A stretch of DNA of 55,081 bases from Herminiimonas sp. (GTDB lineage Bacteria; Pseudomonadota; Gammaproteobacteria; Burkholderiales; Burkholderiaceae_D). The stretch lies in assembly GCA_014377845.1 (NCBI GenBank), contig JACMOV010000073.1, positions 1 through 55,081 of the forward strand, in the 5' to 3' direction. A program made the position numbers and the translations under genes. Every line of letters begins with the position of its first letter. Within the stretch, counting starts at the first letter, position 1. Shown in pieces: positions 15,308 through 24,211 of this stretch. Under the pieces are notes generated by a model. The model was not told the DNA's origin and did no database searches. It was given only the letters and a program-made list of their open reading frames with translations.

Positions 15308-16362
15308 CACCTGAACACCCGATCGCCACGGCGATCCTGCTGCCCGACGCATTCGACGACGCCGATCCCGGCGATGACAGCGACGCACTCGAAGCGTTGG
15401 AAGCGTTAGAAGCGCCGCTGCCGCCGATCGAACTCGACCTGTCCGAGCAGGACTGCGGTATCCGCCTCGACAAGGTGCTCTCGCGTCTCGTGCCCGAGTA
15501 TTCGCGCAGCCGCATCCAGCAATGGATCGAGGCCGGGCACGTCATGATCGACGGCATGCCCGCCCGATCCAAGGTGACGGCGTTCGGCGACGAGCATGTC
15601 ACGATCCTGCCGCAGGCGGCGCCGGAAGAGCTCGCATTCAATCCGGAGCCGATGGACCTGCAGATCGTGCACGAGGATGCGTCGCTGCTGGTGATCGACA
15701 AGGCCGCCGGCGTGGTGGTGCATCCGGCCGCCGGCAACTGGTCCGGCACGCTGCTCAATGGCTTGTTGCATTACCTGCCGGCCTTGGGCGGCGTGCCCCG
15801 GGCCGGCATCGTGCACCGGCTGGACAAGGACACGACCGGCTTGCTGGTGGTGGCGAAATCGCTGATCGCCCAGACCGACCTGGTGCGCCAGCTCCAGGCC
15901 CGCACCGTCAAGCGTGAATACCTGGCGCTGGTATGGGGGACGCCGCTGGCCACCGGCAAGGTCGATGCCGCAATCGGTCGCCACAACCGCGATCGTGTCC
16001 GCATGGCCGTGTCGGAAAACGCGACTGCCAAGCCGGCGGTCACGCATTTCGAACGGCTCGCCACCGGCCTGCTCGACGGCCGCGCCGTGAGTCTGATGCG
16101 CTGCCGTCTCGAAACCGGCCGTACCCACCAGATCCGGGTGCACATGCAGTCGATCGGCTTCGCGCTGGTCGGCGATGCGCTCTACGGCAAGCAGCATCTG
16201 ACCACCGTGTTTCCGCGCCAGGCCCTGCATGCGTGGCGGCTCGGCCTGGTCCATCCGGTATCGGGCAAGCAGCGCGAATGGTCGTCCGCGCTGCCGGCCG
16301 ATTTTGCTGCCTTGCTGGTACGCGCCGGGATCGTCGCACCGGACCCGGCGACATTTGCCTGA
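15289..16362 (+). CDS. rluD: 23S rRNA pseudouridine synthase RluD
   Basis: 357 residues (alternative ATG at 15304, codon 6; neither has a clear ribosome site). An acidic N-terminal extension with three LEA repeats precedes an S4 RNA-binding domain (about 60-120, GIRLDKVLSRLVPEYSRSRIQQWI). The RluA-family catalytic domain then has the catalytic Asp in GIVHRLDKDTTGLLVVAK and RLETGRTHQIRVHM. RluD makes pseudouridines 1911/1915/1917 in helix 69. The gene runs directly into pgeF with a 10-base gap. Confidence 0.93.
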   Translation: MGLPLMTPEHPIATAILLPDAFDDADPGDDSDALEALEALEAPLPPIELDLSEQDCGIRLDKVLSRLVPEYSRSRIQQWIEAGHVMIDGMPARSKVTAFGDEHVTILPQAAPEELAFNPEPMDLQIVHEDASLLVIDKAAGVVVHPAAGNWSGTLLNGLLHYLPALGGVPRAGIVHRLDKDTTGLLVVAKSLIAQTDLVRQLQARTVKREYLALVWGTPLATGKVDAAIGRHNRDRVRMAVSENATAKPAVTHFERLATGLLDGRAVSLMRCRLETGRTHQIRVHMQSIGFALVGDALYGKQHLTTVFPRQALHAWRLGLVHPVSGKQREWSSALPADFAALLVRAGIVAPDPATFA

Positions 16363-16372
16363 CGGGCGTCCA

Positions 16373-17143
16373 ATGATCAACCTGATCCTGCCTGACTGGA
16401 TCGGTGCCCCCGAAGGCGTCATGGCGTTCAGCACCGATCGTACTGGTGGCGTCAGTCTGGCGCCGTTCGACGATGGCAGCGGCTCGGGCCAAGGCGGGCT
16501 CAATCTCGGCACCAATGCCGGCGACCTGCCGGAGCGCGTATTGCAGAATCGCCAGCGCTTGCGGCGTCGGTTGCCATCCGAGCCGGTATGGCTGCATCAG
16601 ATGCATGGCGCCAAGGTCGTCGATGCTGCGCGCGTCACGGCCTCGGTCACGCCGATTGCTGCAGATGCCAGTTTCACGACGGCGCGTGGCGTGGTCTGTG
16701 CCGTCACCACCGCGGATTGCCTGCCGGTGCTGCTATGCGACACAGCCGGTCGCGTCGTCGCGGCCGCACATGCCGGTTGGCGCGGCCTTGCGGGCGGCGT
16801 ATTGGAGAACACGGTAGCGGCAATGCGGGCCGCCGGCGCGGGCGATCTGATGGCGTGGATGGGGCCGGCGATCGGGCCGGCGCATTTCGAAGTCGGCGCC
16901 GACGTCCATGCTGCATTCGTGACCCGCGACCAACGCGCGGATTCGGCATTCCGGATGCTGCCGGGCGCGGAGAAAAAATACCTGGCCGACCTCTATCATT
17001 TGGCGCGCCTGATCCTGGCCGACAGCGGTGTGTTGCGCATCGCCGGGGGAGATCACTGTACCGTCGGCGAGCCGCAGCGGTTTTATTCGTACCGACGCGA
17101 TTGGCAGACCGGCCGCATGGCGGCGCTGATCTGGCTCAAGTAA
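16373..17143 (+). CDS. pgeF: PgeF/YfiH multicopper-oxidase-like purine nucleoside phosphorylase
   Basis: 256 residues from the ATG at 16373. The DUF152 (laccase-domain) metal site is complete: His in WLHQMHG, Cys in VTTADCLPVLLCD, and His in AAHAGWRG. Homologues cleave purine nucleosides with phosphate or edit cytoplasmic peptidoglycan precursors (PgeF in E. coli, removing mis-incorporated L-Ser from UDP-MurNAc). It follows rluD by 10 bases, the conserved rluD-yfiH order. Which activity dominates here is not readable. Confidence 0.92.
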   Translation: MINLILPDWIGAPEGVMAFSTDRTGGVSLAPFDDGSGSGQGGLNLGTNAGDLPERVLQNRQRLRRRLPSEPVWLHQMHGAKVVDAARVTASVTPIAADASFTTARGVVCAVTTADCLPVLLCDTAGRVVAAAHAGWRGLAGGVLENTVAAMRAAGAGDLMAWMGPAIGPAHFEVGADVHAAFVTRDQRADSAFRMLPGAEKKYLADLYHLARLILADSGVLRIAGGDHCTVGEPQRFYSYRRDWQTGRMAALIWLK

Positions 17144-17183
17144 TTGTTGATGTGTTGGAACGCGGATGGGCGGCAACAGTCGA

Positions 17184-17471
17184 TCAGGGCGCGGGTTTTT
17201 GAACGGTACCCGGATGGGCTTCGCCGTCGGTGGCAGGCACGTCCGGTACTGCAACCGCTGCCGACGCCGTTGGTTCGGTGACACCAGCGGCAGCCGCCGC
17301 ATCGTTTGCTGCGCGGCGACGTTTGCGCCCGCCGGTACCCATGATGTATAAAATGATAGTCAACGGCAGAATCCCATACAATGCCAACGTCATGACGCCG
17401 GCCACGATCGTCTCCTCTGTGATGGACATCATCAGGACGACGTATCCCCAAGCGATTGCGACGATGTACAT
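17184..17471 (-). CDS. Small membrane protein divergent from phaC, unknown function
   Basis: 95 residues from the ATG at 17471, preceded by GGCAGG; a longer in-frame start at 17657 would run into phaC. There are two likely membrane helices (about 2-18 and 24-47, AGVMTLALYGILPLTIILYIMG), then a basic GGRKRRR stop-transfer segment and a disordered Ala/Pro/Thr-rich cytoplasmic tail. No catalytic motif is seen. It shares a 56-base divergent promoter region with phaC, and I recall similar small proteins beside phaC in related species, so a link with PHA metabolism is possible but unproven. Confidence 0.7.
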   Translation of the reverse strand: MYIVAIAWGYVVLMMSITEETIVAGVMTLALYGILPLTIILYIMGTGGRKRRRAANDAAAAAGVTEPTASAAVAVPDVPATDGEAHPGTVQKPAP

Positions 17472-17527
17472 GACCGACCTGCCGTGATGTTTAAAACCGC
17501 ACGATACGCGAAAACGAGAAAAACGAT

Positions 17528-19321
17528 ATGAATCCGAATCCGAATGCCTTTCTGCAGCCCTCATGGACCGAACAGCTGGCCGACCCGAAAAACTGGCAGG
17601 CATGGATGCAGCCGATGCAGGGAAATCCATTTGCAGGCGCGCAGGCTTACGGCGCATTCAACCCTTTCGGCGCACAGCCGGCCTCAGGCGGTTTCAATCC
17701 CTTCGGCGCGCAGCCACCGGGCATGCTGTCGGACCTTGCGAGCAGCATCGACCCAGACGTGTTGCGGCAGCTGCAAAAGGATTACATGGCCGGGTTCACG
17801 GCCCTCATCCAGAACATGTCGAGTGCCAATTCGCCGTCGCTGAACGACAAGCGCTTCAAGGCACCGGCATGGCAATCGAACAGCCTGCATGCCTTCAATG
17901 CGGCGGCGTATCTGCTCAACGCGCGCTTCCTGGGAGCGATGGCGGACGCGGTCAAGGCGCCGCCGAAGGCCAAGCAAAAGATTCAGTTTGCCGTCCAGCA
18001 GATGGTCGATGCGATGTCGCCGGCGAACTTCCTTGCAACCAATCCGGACGCACAGCAGAAGATCGTCGAGACCAAGGGCGAGAGCCTGCAAAAGGGTATC
18101 GCGCACATGCTGGCCGACATCCGCAAGGGGCGGATTTCGCAGACCGATGAAAGCGCCTTCGAGGTCGGCAAGAACGTCGCCACCACGGCCGGCATGGTGG
18201 TCTTCGAAAACGACCTGTTCCAGTTGATCCAGTACCAGCCGCTGACGGCAACCGTGTCGGAGCGGCCTTTGCTGATCGTGCCTCCCTGCATCAACAAGTT
18301 CTACATCCTCGACCTGCAGCCTGACAATTCGCTGGTGCGCTATGCGATCGAGGAGGGCAATACCGTGTTTCTGGTGTCGTGGCGCAATCCCGACATCTCG
18401 CTCGGCCACCTGACTTGGGACGATTATGTCGAACAGGCAGTCATGAAGGCCATCTCCGTGACGCAGGCGATCTCGAAACAGGATCAGATCAACGCGTTCG
18501 GTTTTTGCGTCGGCGGCACCTTGTTGTCGACCGCCCTGGCAGTGATGTACGCCCGCGGCGAACGGCCGGTCGCCAGCCTGACGCTGCTGACCGCATTCCT
18601 GGATTTTTCGGATACCGGCGTGATTGACGTGTTCATCGACGAGATGCAGGTCAAGCTGCGCGAGCAAGCCATCGGCACTGGCGGGCTGATGAAGGGCGGT
18701 GACTTCACCTCGGCCTTCGCCAGCCTACGCCCAAACGATCTGATCTGGAATTACGTCGGCGCGAATTATCTCAAGGGCGAGGAACCGCCACCCTTCGATC
18801 TGCTGTACTGGAACGCCGACGGCACCAATTTGCCGGGCCCGATGTTCTGCTGGTACCTGCGCAACACCTATCTCGAAAATAACCTGCGCCATCCGGGCCG
18901 CGTGACGGTCCTGGGCGAGCCGGTCGACTTTGGCAAGATCGATGCACCGACCTTCCTGTATGCCTCGCGCGAAGACCATATCGTGCCATGGCAATCGGCG
19001 TTCGAGTCGCAAACGCTACTCAATCCGAAGAAACCGGCGCGCAACCAGTTCGTGCTGGGCGCCTCGGGGCACATCGCCGGCGTGGTCAATCCACCCGCCA
19101 AGAAAAAGCGCAGCTACTGGACCAGCCCGAAGATCACGCATGATGCCAAGGCCTGGCTGGAGAGCGCCACCGAGCATCCCGGCAGCTGGTGGACCGAGTG
19201 GTCCAAATTTCTCGCCACGCACGGCGGCAAGCACGTGCCTGCGCCACGCAAGCCGGGTAACGCGAGCTACAAACCGATCGAACCGGCACCTGGCCGGTAT
19301 GTGAAGGTAAAGCTGGACTGA
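17528..19321 (+). CDS. phaC: Class I poly(R)-hydroxyalkanoate synthase PhaC
   Basis: 597 residues, class I size. The alpha/beta-hydrolase catalytic triad is complete: Cys327 in the lipase-like box FGFCVGG, Asp483 in REDHIVPW and His515 in GASGHIAGVVNPP. It polymerises (R)-3-hydroxyacyl-CoA into PHA granules. The N-terminal region (about 33-63) carries two exact FNPFGAQP motifs (44-51 and 56-63) plus a looser NPFAGAQ, unusual in this variable domain. The thiolase and reductase genes (phaA, phaB) are not adjacent. phaR follows after 204 bases. Confidence 0.96.
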   Translation: MNPNPNAFLQPSWTEQLADPKNWQAWMQPMQGNPFAGAQAYGAFNPFGAQPASGGFNPFGAQPPGMLSDLASSIDPDVLRQLQKDYMAGFTALIQNMSSANSPSLNDKRFKAPAWQSNSLHAFNAAAYLLNARFLGAMADAVKAPPKAKQKIQFAVQQMVDAMSPANFLATNPDAQQKIVETKGESLQKGIAHMLADIRKGRISQTDESAFEVGKNVATTAGMVVFENDLFQLIQYQPLTATVSERPLLIVPPCINKFYILDLQPDNSLVRYAIEEGNTVFLVSWRNPDISLGHLTWDDYVEQAVMKAISVTQAISKQDQINAFGFCVGGTLLSTALAVMYARGERPVASLTLLTAFLDFSDTGVIDVFIDEMQVKLREQAIGTGGLMKGGDFTSAFASLRPNDLIWNYVGANYLKGEEPPPFDLLYWNADGTNLPGPMFCWYLRNTYLENNLRHPGRVTVLGEPVDFGKIDAPTFLYASREDHIVPWQSAFESQTLLNPKKPARNQFVLGASGHIAGVVNPPAKKKRSYWTSPKITHDAKAWLESATEHPGSWWTEWSKFLATHGGKHVPAPRKPGNASYKPIEPAPGRYVKVKLD

Positions 19322-19330
19322 TTGGCGTTT

Positions 19331-19361
19331 GCGGGGTGGCGCATGAACGCGCATGCCCCGC
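19331..19361 (+). terminator. Hairpin after phaC
   Basis: GCGGGG and CCCCGC close an imperfect stem of about 31 bases beginning 9 bases after the phaC stop, with GCGC/GCGC inner pairing. The following bases are ATTTGCC, a weak T tract, so partial read-through to phaR is likely. Confidence 0.5.
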
Positions 19362-19372
19362 ATTTGCCTGAA

Positions 19373-19390
19373 ATTTACTGCAGGGTAAAT
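19373..19390. promoter_or_regulatory. Palindrome upstream of phaR, candidate PhaR operator
   Basis: ATTTAC-TGCAGG-GTAAAT is a perfect 6-base inverted repeat around a CTGCAG core. PhaR repressors are known to recognise TGC/GCA-containing sites and to autoregulate, so this site 135 bases before phaR is a reasonable operator candidate. Confidence 0.4.
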
Positions 19391-19411
19391 AGCTGGCCGA
19401 ACGTCGGGTTG

Positions 19412-19436
19412 TTGCGTAGAGTGCGTGGTTACGCAA
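19412..19436. promoter_or_regulatory. Second inverted repeat upstream of phaR
   Basis: TTGCGTA and TACGCAA (7-base perfect arms, 11-base spacer) lie 89 bases before the phaR start. The arms again carry TGC/GCA. It may be a second operator site or part of the promoter; I could not place a convincing -35/-10 pair. Confidence 0.35.
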
Positions 19437-19525
19437 TATAATTCAGCAAGTCGACCGGTTCGGATGACTATCCCGATCGAGCGCGTCTCCCATTCACCAC
19501 CTGCGTACGTAAAACTGGAATTTCG

Positions 19526-20095
19526 ATGACTAGTGCCAAGAAAAATGCCGATCGCCTGATCAAGAAGTATCCGAATCGGCGGCTGTACGATACCCAGACC
19601 AGTTCCTACATTACGCTCACAGACGTGAAACAACTGGTTCTCGACAATGAGGTATTTACGGTTGTCGATGCCAAATCAGACGAAGACCTGACCCGCAGCA
19701 TCCTGCTTCAGATCATCCTGGAAGAAGAGTCGAACGGTTCGCCGATGTTTTCCAGCGGTGCGCTGTCGCAGATCATTCGCTACTACGGCCATGCAATGCA
19801 GGGCATGATGGGCTCGTATCTCGAAAAGAATATTCAGGCATTCATCGATATTCAGAACAAGCTGACGGAAAACTCCAAGGGCCTGTACGAAGGCAAGCCG
19901 TTCAGTCCGGAGATGTGGACCCAGTTCATGAATGTGCAGGGCCCGATGATGCAGGGCATGATGGGCAATTACATCGAGCAAAGCAAATCTCTCTTCATCC
20001 AGATGCAGGAACAGATGCAGAGCCAGGCCAAGAACATTTTCACCACGTTCCCGTTCGTGCCACCGGTAGCAGGCGAGGAACCGACCGAGAAGTAA
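19526..20095 (+). CDS. phaR: Polyhydroxyalkanoate synthesis repressor PhaR
   Basis: 189 residues. The N-terminal PhaR DNA-binding domain has the signature LIKKYPNRRLYDTQTSSYITLTD (about 11-33, quoted in two parts: LIKKYPNRRLYDT, QTSSYITLTD). A PHA-accumulation domain with ILLQIILEEE follows. The C-terminal part has two MQGMMG(S/N)Y repeats (about 92-99 and 147-154), typical of PhaR, and a Gln/Met-rich end. PhaR binds both DNA and PHA, repressing phasin genes and itself until polymer accumulates. Confidence 0.95.
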   Translation: MTSAKKNADRLIKKYPNRRLYDTQTSSYITLTDVKQLVLDNEVFTVVDAKSDEDLTRSILLQIILEEESNGSPMFSSGALSQIIRYYGHAMQGMMGSYLEKNIQAFIDIQNKLTENSKGLYEGKPFSPEMWTQFMNVQGPMMQGMMGNYIEQSKSLFIQMQEQMQSQAKNIFTTFPFVPPVAGEEPTEK

Positions 20096-20169
20096 AGACC
20101 CGGCAAGCAGGTCGTTCGGGCGGCGGTTCGTTCTGCGCCTTCGTGCTGGCGAGACCCCCGCCGGACCAC

Positions 20170-20197
20170 CTGAATCCCGCACTACAAGCGGTACAAT
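20170..20197 (+). promoter_or_regulatory. Putative rimO promoter
   Basis: TACAAT at 20192-20197 matches the -10 consensus at five of six positions; CTGAAT (20170-20175) is a weak -35 at 16-base spacing. The start site near 20204 would leave a leader of about 29 bases before the ATG at 20233, with no evident Shine-Dalgarno. Confidence 0.4.
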
Positions 20198-20232
20198 GGC
20201 AGCCTTCTCCGGTTACCTGATTGCCTGCTGCC

Positions 20233-21597
20233 ATGTCCACACCCCCGTTGGTCCCTTCCCCGAAAGTCGGTTTCGTTTCGCTCGGCTGTCCGAAAGCGCT
20301 GGTCGATTCCGAACAGATCCTGACCCAGCTGCGCGCGGAAGGGTACGAGACCGCTAAATCCTACGACGGTGCCGACCTGGTCATTGTCAATACCTGCGGC
20401 TTCATCGACGCCGCCGTGCAGGAGTCGCTCGACGCCATCGGCGAAGCGCTGCATGAAAACGGCAAGGTCATCGTCACCGGTTGCCTCGGCGCGAAAAAAG
20501 ATGCGTCCGGCGACGACATCATCCTGAAGGTGCATCCGAAAGTGCTGGCCGTGACCGGTCCGCACGCGCTGGCCGAAGTCATGGATGCGGTTCACCTGCA
20601 CCTGCCGAAGCCGCATGCACCCTTCGTCGACCTGGTGCCAGCACAGGGCATCAAGCTGACGCCGCGCCACTATGCTTACCTAAAAATTTCCGAAGGCTGC
20701 AACCATCGATGCAGCTTCTGCATCATTCCGTCGATGCGCGGCGACCTGGTGTCGCGCCCGATTGCCGACGTGATGCTGGAAGCGGAAAATCTCTTCAAGG
20801 CAGGCGTGCGGGAATTGCTGGTGATCTCGCAGGACACCAGCGCTTACGGCGTGGATGTGAAGTTTCGTACCGGCTTCTGGAACGGCAAGCCGGTCAAGAC
20901 CCACATGACGCAACTGGTGGAGGCACTGGGCGAGCTCGCTGCCGCTTATGGCGCCTGGGTACGCCTGCATTACGTCTATCCGTATCCACACGTCGATGCG
21001 ATCATCCCGCAGATGGCCGAGGGCCGTATCGTCCCGTACCTGGACGTGCCGTTGCAGCATGCGCATCCGGATGTGTTGAAGCGCATGAAGCGTCCGGCCA
21101 GCGGTGAAAAAAATATCGAGCGCATCCAGGCGTGGCGCGCACTGTGTCCCGACATCACGATCCGCTCGACCTTCATCGCCGGGTTTCCGGGCGAGACCGA
21201 GGCGGAATTCGAGTACCTGCTCGACTTCCTGAAAGAAGCGCAGATCGACCGGCTGGGCTGTTTCGCCTATTCGCCGGTGGAAGGCGCGACCGCCAATGCC
21301 TTGCCCGATGCCGTGCCCGAAGAATTGCGCGAAGAGCGCCGTGGCCGCGTGATGCAACTGCAGGAGACGATTTCGAAGAACCGCCTGCAGGCAAAGGTCG
21401 GCCGCACCTTGCGCGTGCTGATCGATGAAGTCAACCGCACCGGCGGCGTCGGCCGCTCGGCTGCGGATGCGCCGGAGATCGATGGCGTTGTGTATGTCAA
21501 GCCGCCGTACGAACCGCACCTGAAGCTGAAGGTCGGCGAATTCGTCGACGTAAAGGTGACTGCGGCGGATGCGCATGATCTCTGGGCACAGGCTTGA
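20233..21597 (+). CDS. rimO: Ribosomal protein S12 methylthiotransferase RimO
   Basis: 454 residues from the ATG at 20233 (an in-frame TTG at 20221 is possible). The N-terminal UPF0004 domain has [12 protein letters not shown] and NTCGF cysteines for the auxiliary [4Fe-4S] cluster. The radical-SAM triad Cys156, Cys160 and Cys163 lies in [17 protein letters not shown], and a C-terminal TRAM domain starts at about 385. RimO methylthiolates an Asp of ribosomal protein S12. The lyase gene follows with 52 bases between stop and start. Confidence 0.95.
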   Translation: MSTPPLVPSPKVGFVSLGCPKALVDSEQILTQLRAEGYETAKSYDGADLVIVNTCGFIDAAVQESLDAIGEALHENGKVIVTGCLGAKKDASGDDIILKVHPKVLAVTGPHALAEVMDAVHLHLPKPHAPFVDLVPAQGIKLTPRHYAYLKISEGCNHRCSFCIIPSMRGDLVSRPIADVMLEAENLFKAGVRELLVISQDTSAYGVDVKFRTGFWNGKPVKTHMTQLVEALGELAAAYGAWVRLHYVYPYPHVDAIIPQMAEGRIVPYLDVPLQHAHPDVLKRMKRPASGEKNIERIQAWRALCPDITIRSTFIAGFPGETEAEFEYLLDFLKEAQIDRLGCFAYSPVEGATANALPDAVPEELREERRGRVMQLQETISKNRLQAKVGRTLRVLIDEVNRTGGVGRSAADAPEIDGVVYVKPPYEPHLKLKVGEFVDVKVTAADAHDLWAQA

Positions 21598-21649
21598 ACT
21601 CAAGCTTGAGCGCAAGCAGGTCGCAACCATCTCTCGACGGAGTTCTGAA

Positions 21650-22819
21650 TTGAGCACAAAGAAATCGTTGCAGACGAGCCTGATCCATAGCGACTACATT
21701 GCACCCGAAGGATTTGCCGCGTTTCCCACGGCGATCCATCATGCGTCGACTGTGCTGTTTGAAAACGTCGCGGCGATGCGGGCGCGTAACTGGCAAGACA
21801 AGAGCGGCTACACCTACGGCTTGCACGGCACGCCGACCTCGTTCACGCTCGAAGCGCGGCTGGCGGCCATTGAAGGCGGCACCGGCTGCGTGCTGGCGCC
21901 GAGCGGCCTGGCGGCGATTGCACTGGTCGATTTTGCGGTGCTGAAAAGCGGCGACGACGTGCTCCTGCCGGACAATGTCTACAACCCGAACCGCGAACTC
22001 GGCACTTGGCTGCAGCACGATTTCGGCATCACGGTGCGCTATTACGACCCGACCATCGGCGCTGGGATCGCCGCCCTGATGCAACCAGATACCCGCCTGA
22101 TCTGGACCGAAGCGCCGGGCTCCGTGACGATGGAAGTGCCGGACATCCCGGCCATCTGCACCGTCGCCCATGCATATGGCGCGCTGGTTGCCATCGACAA
22201 CACCTGGTCGGCCGGCATTGCGTTCGATGCCTTCGCGCATGGTGTGGACTTCGTCATGCACGCGCTCACGAAATACCAGTCTGGCGGATCGGATGTCCTG
22301 ATGGGGGCGGTGATCACGCGTGACGACGCACTGCGCCAGAAACTGGACCAGGCCCACATGCGGCTGGGTTTCGGGGTCGGCATGGACGATGCCTTCCTGG
22401 TGATGCGCGGACTGCCGACCATGAAGCTGCGCTTCGATGCGCATGACGCCGGCGCTCGCAACGTCGCCGCCTGGCTCAAGGCCCGTCCTGAAATCGCGCG
22501 GGTGTTGCATCCGGCGTTCGAGGATTGTCCAGGGCATGCGATCTGGAAGCGCGATTTTACCGGTGCAGGCGGACTGTTTTCCGTGATTTTCGACGAACGC
22601 TACACCGAGGCGCAGACCGATCGTTTCGTCGATCGACTGGAACTGTTCAAGATCGGTTTCAGCTGGGGTGGCGCCAACAGCTTGTGCGTGCCGTACCGGG
22701 TGCACGGCATGCGGGCCGACTGGCAGGGCAGCGGGCAGCTGGTGCGCTTCAATATCGGCCTGGAAGAGCCGGCCGACCTGATCGCCGATATCGAGAAGGC
22801 ACTTCAGAAGCTGGGCTGA
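21650..22819 (+). CDS. metC: Cystathionine beta-lyase (MetC-type PLP enzyme)
   Basis: 389 residues from a TTG at 21650, chosen because CGGAG lies 7 bases upstream; an ATG at 21569 would overlap rimO by 29 bases. It is a Cys/Met-metabolism PLP family enzyme: TYGLHGTPTSFTLEARLAAIEGG split as TYGLHGTPT and LEARLAAIEGG, the PLP-stacking region, DNTWSAGI, and Schiff-base Lys208 in ALTKYQSGGSD. It cleaves cystathionine to homocysteine, pyruvate and ammonia. The gene stands after rimO and faces the DUF4870-like gene. Confidence 0.88.
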   Translation: MSTKKSLQTSLIHSDYIAPEGFAAFPTAIHHASTVLFENVAAMRARNWQDKSGYTYGLHGTPTSFTLEARLAAIEGGTGCVLAPSGLAAIALVDFAVLKSGDDVLLPDNVYNPNRELGTWLQHDFGITVRYYDPTIGAGIAALMQPDTRLIWTEAPGSVTMEVPDIPAICTVAHAYGALVAIDNTWSAGIAFDAFAHGVDFVMHALTKYQSGGSDVLMGAVITRDDALRQKLDQAHMRLGFGVGMDDAFLVMRGLPTMKLRFDAHDAGARNVAAWLKARPEIARVLHPAFEDCPGHAIWKRDFTGAGGLFSVIFDERYTEAQTDRFVDRLELFKIGFSWGGANSLCVPYRVHGMRADWQGSGQLVRFNIGLEEPADLIADIEKALQKLG

Positions 22820-22926
22820 AGACCCGCAATCATGAGGGGGGTGGCAAACCGTGCTGGAGCACCAGGATCAAGAGCCCGGCAGGCCGCTTGCTGCAGTCTG
22901 CCCGGCATGGCACTGCCTGCTGCGGA

Positions 22927-23289
22927 TCAGACCGGCATTGCGCGGTTTGCTCCAAGGTCGACGATCCCACGGATCAGCCGGTAGGCTTTCCACAGCCATG
23001 CGACGCTACCGATCACGATGGCAAACGGAATGCCGATCACGGTGAACCACAGCACGCCGGCCACCAGCATCCAGATCCAGAACCAGACAAAGGACCGGAT
23101 CTGCCACGTATGGTGGCTGTGGACGAACGTGCCTGCCGTATCCGGCCGCTTGACGAAATTGACGATCAGCGGAATCCACGATAGCGTGGTCAGGGTGAAG
23201 ATAAAACTCAGCCCGTGTGCGACATAGAGCCACCATGCCGTGCTTTTTTCGGTTTCAAGCTTGCTGTCCAGTACGAGTACACCATCCAT
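22927..23289 (-). CDS. DUF4870-like small membrane protein
   Basis: 120 residues from the ATG at 23289, which has a strong GGGAGGA site; the in-frame extension to 23364 would overlap serB. Three predicted membrane helices (about 20-42, 68-85 and 88-108) are joined by a short loop with HSHHTWQIRSF. The fold and size match the DUF4870/Tic20-like family of inner-membrane proteins of unknown function. It is the last gene of an mfd-serB-(this) minus-strand run, 37 bases after serB. Confidence 0.75.
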   Translation of the reverse strand: MDGVLVLDSKLETEKSTAWWLYVAHGLSFIFTLTTLSWIPLIVNFVKRPDTAGTFVHSHHTWQIRSFVWFWIWMLVAGVLWFTVIGIPFAIVIGSVAWLWKAYRLIRGIVDLGANRAMPV

Positions 23290-23326
23290 TTTGAATCCTC
23301 CCAGGGTGCTTCGACGAACGGGGCTG

Positions 23327-24193
23327 CTATTCGAACAATGCCAATATGCCGTCAAGTCCCACAAAATTCAAGGCCACGTCCGCTTTCTGCCGCACCACCG
23401 GTTTTGCCCGGAAAGCGACCGACATGCCGGCAATTGACATCATCTCGAGGTCGTTCGCGCCATCGCCCATGACGATTGCCTGTGAGGGCGATGCCCCGAG
23501 CAGGGCGCAAGTCGATTCGACGGTACGGCGCTTGGCCGATGCATCGACGATTTCACCCAGCACACGGCCAGTGAGCTTGCCATCGACGATTTCCAGCGTG
23601 TTGGACCGCGTGTAATCCAGACCCAGCCGCGCCTGCATCCGTTCCGTAAAAAACGTGAAGCCGCCAGAGACCAGCAGCGTCTTCAACCCCGCCGCCTTGA
23701 TCGCCGCCAGCATGTGTTCCGCCCCAGGCGACAGTTGCAGGCGCTCGTCGACCACCCGCTGCAGCGCGCCGGCATCCAGTCCCTCGAGCAGCGCGACGCG
23801 CTGGATCAGGCTGTCGCGAAACACCAGTTCGCCGCGCATCGCCGCTTCCGTGATGGCAGCGACCTGCGGCTTCAATCCCTGCATGTCGGCAATTTCATCG
23901 ATGCATTCGATCGTGATGAGCGTCGAATCCATGTCCATCACCAGCAATTTGAAATCGGCAAGGCGCATGCCAGACTGCACGAAAGTAGCGTCGATCCCGG
24001 CGTTGAAAGCAGCGGCGGCGACCGCCTGACGAATCGGCTCGGTGCTGAGCGCCGCGTCGCAACGCCACACATGCGAACCCGGTTGCGTGGGCTCTGGCGC
24101 TGGCGCACCGGCCAGCGCGGCGATGGCGTTGACGGCGCCGATCGTGGAATGGTTGGGATTGCTGCCCGGGGCAGCCTGCAGGATCAGTTTCAT
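23327..24193 (-). CDS. serB: Phosphoserine phosphatase SerB
   Basis: 288 residues from the ATG at 24193. A reduced ACT-like N-terminal region (1-75) is followed by a HAD phosphatase core: nucleophile Asp87 in DMDSTLI, SGGF, and GDGANDLEMM with the metal-binding Asp residues. It makes L-serine from phosphoserine, the last step of serine synthesis. It begins 18 bases after mfd ends, so mfd, serB and the membrane gene probably form one transcript. Confidence 0.95.
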   Translation of the reverse strand: MKLILQAAPGSNPNHSTIGAVNAIAALAGAPAPEPTQPGSHVWRCDAALSTEPIRQAVAAAAFNAGIDATFVQSGMRLADFKLLVMDMDSTLITIECIDEIADMQGLKPQVAAITEAAMRGELVFRDSLIQRVALLEGLDAGALQRVVDERLQLSPGAEHMLAAIKAAGLKTLLVSGGFTFFTERMQARLGLDYTRSNTLEIVDGKLTGRVLGEIVDASAKRRTVESTCALLGASPSQAIVMGDGANDLEMMSIAGMSVAFRAKPVVRQKADVALNFVGLDGILALFE

Positions 24194-24211
24194 GAACGTA
24201 AACAATGAGGT

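Noticed and set aside
17528-20095. Complete phaCAB operon
   Set aside because: phaA, phaB and phasin genes are absent; only phaC and phaR are here.
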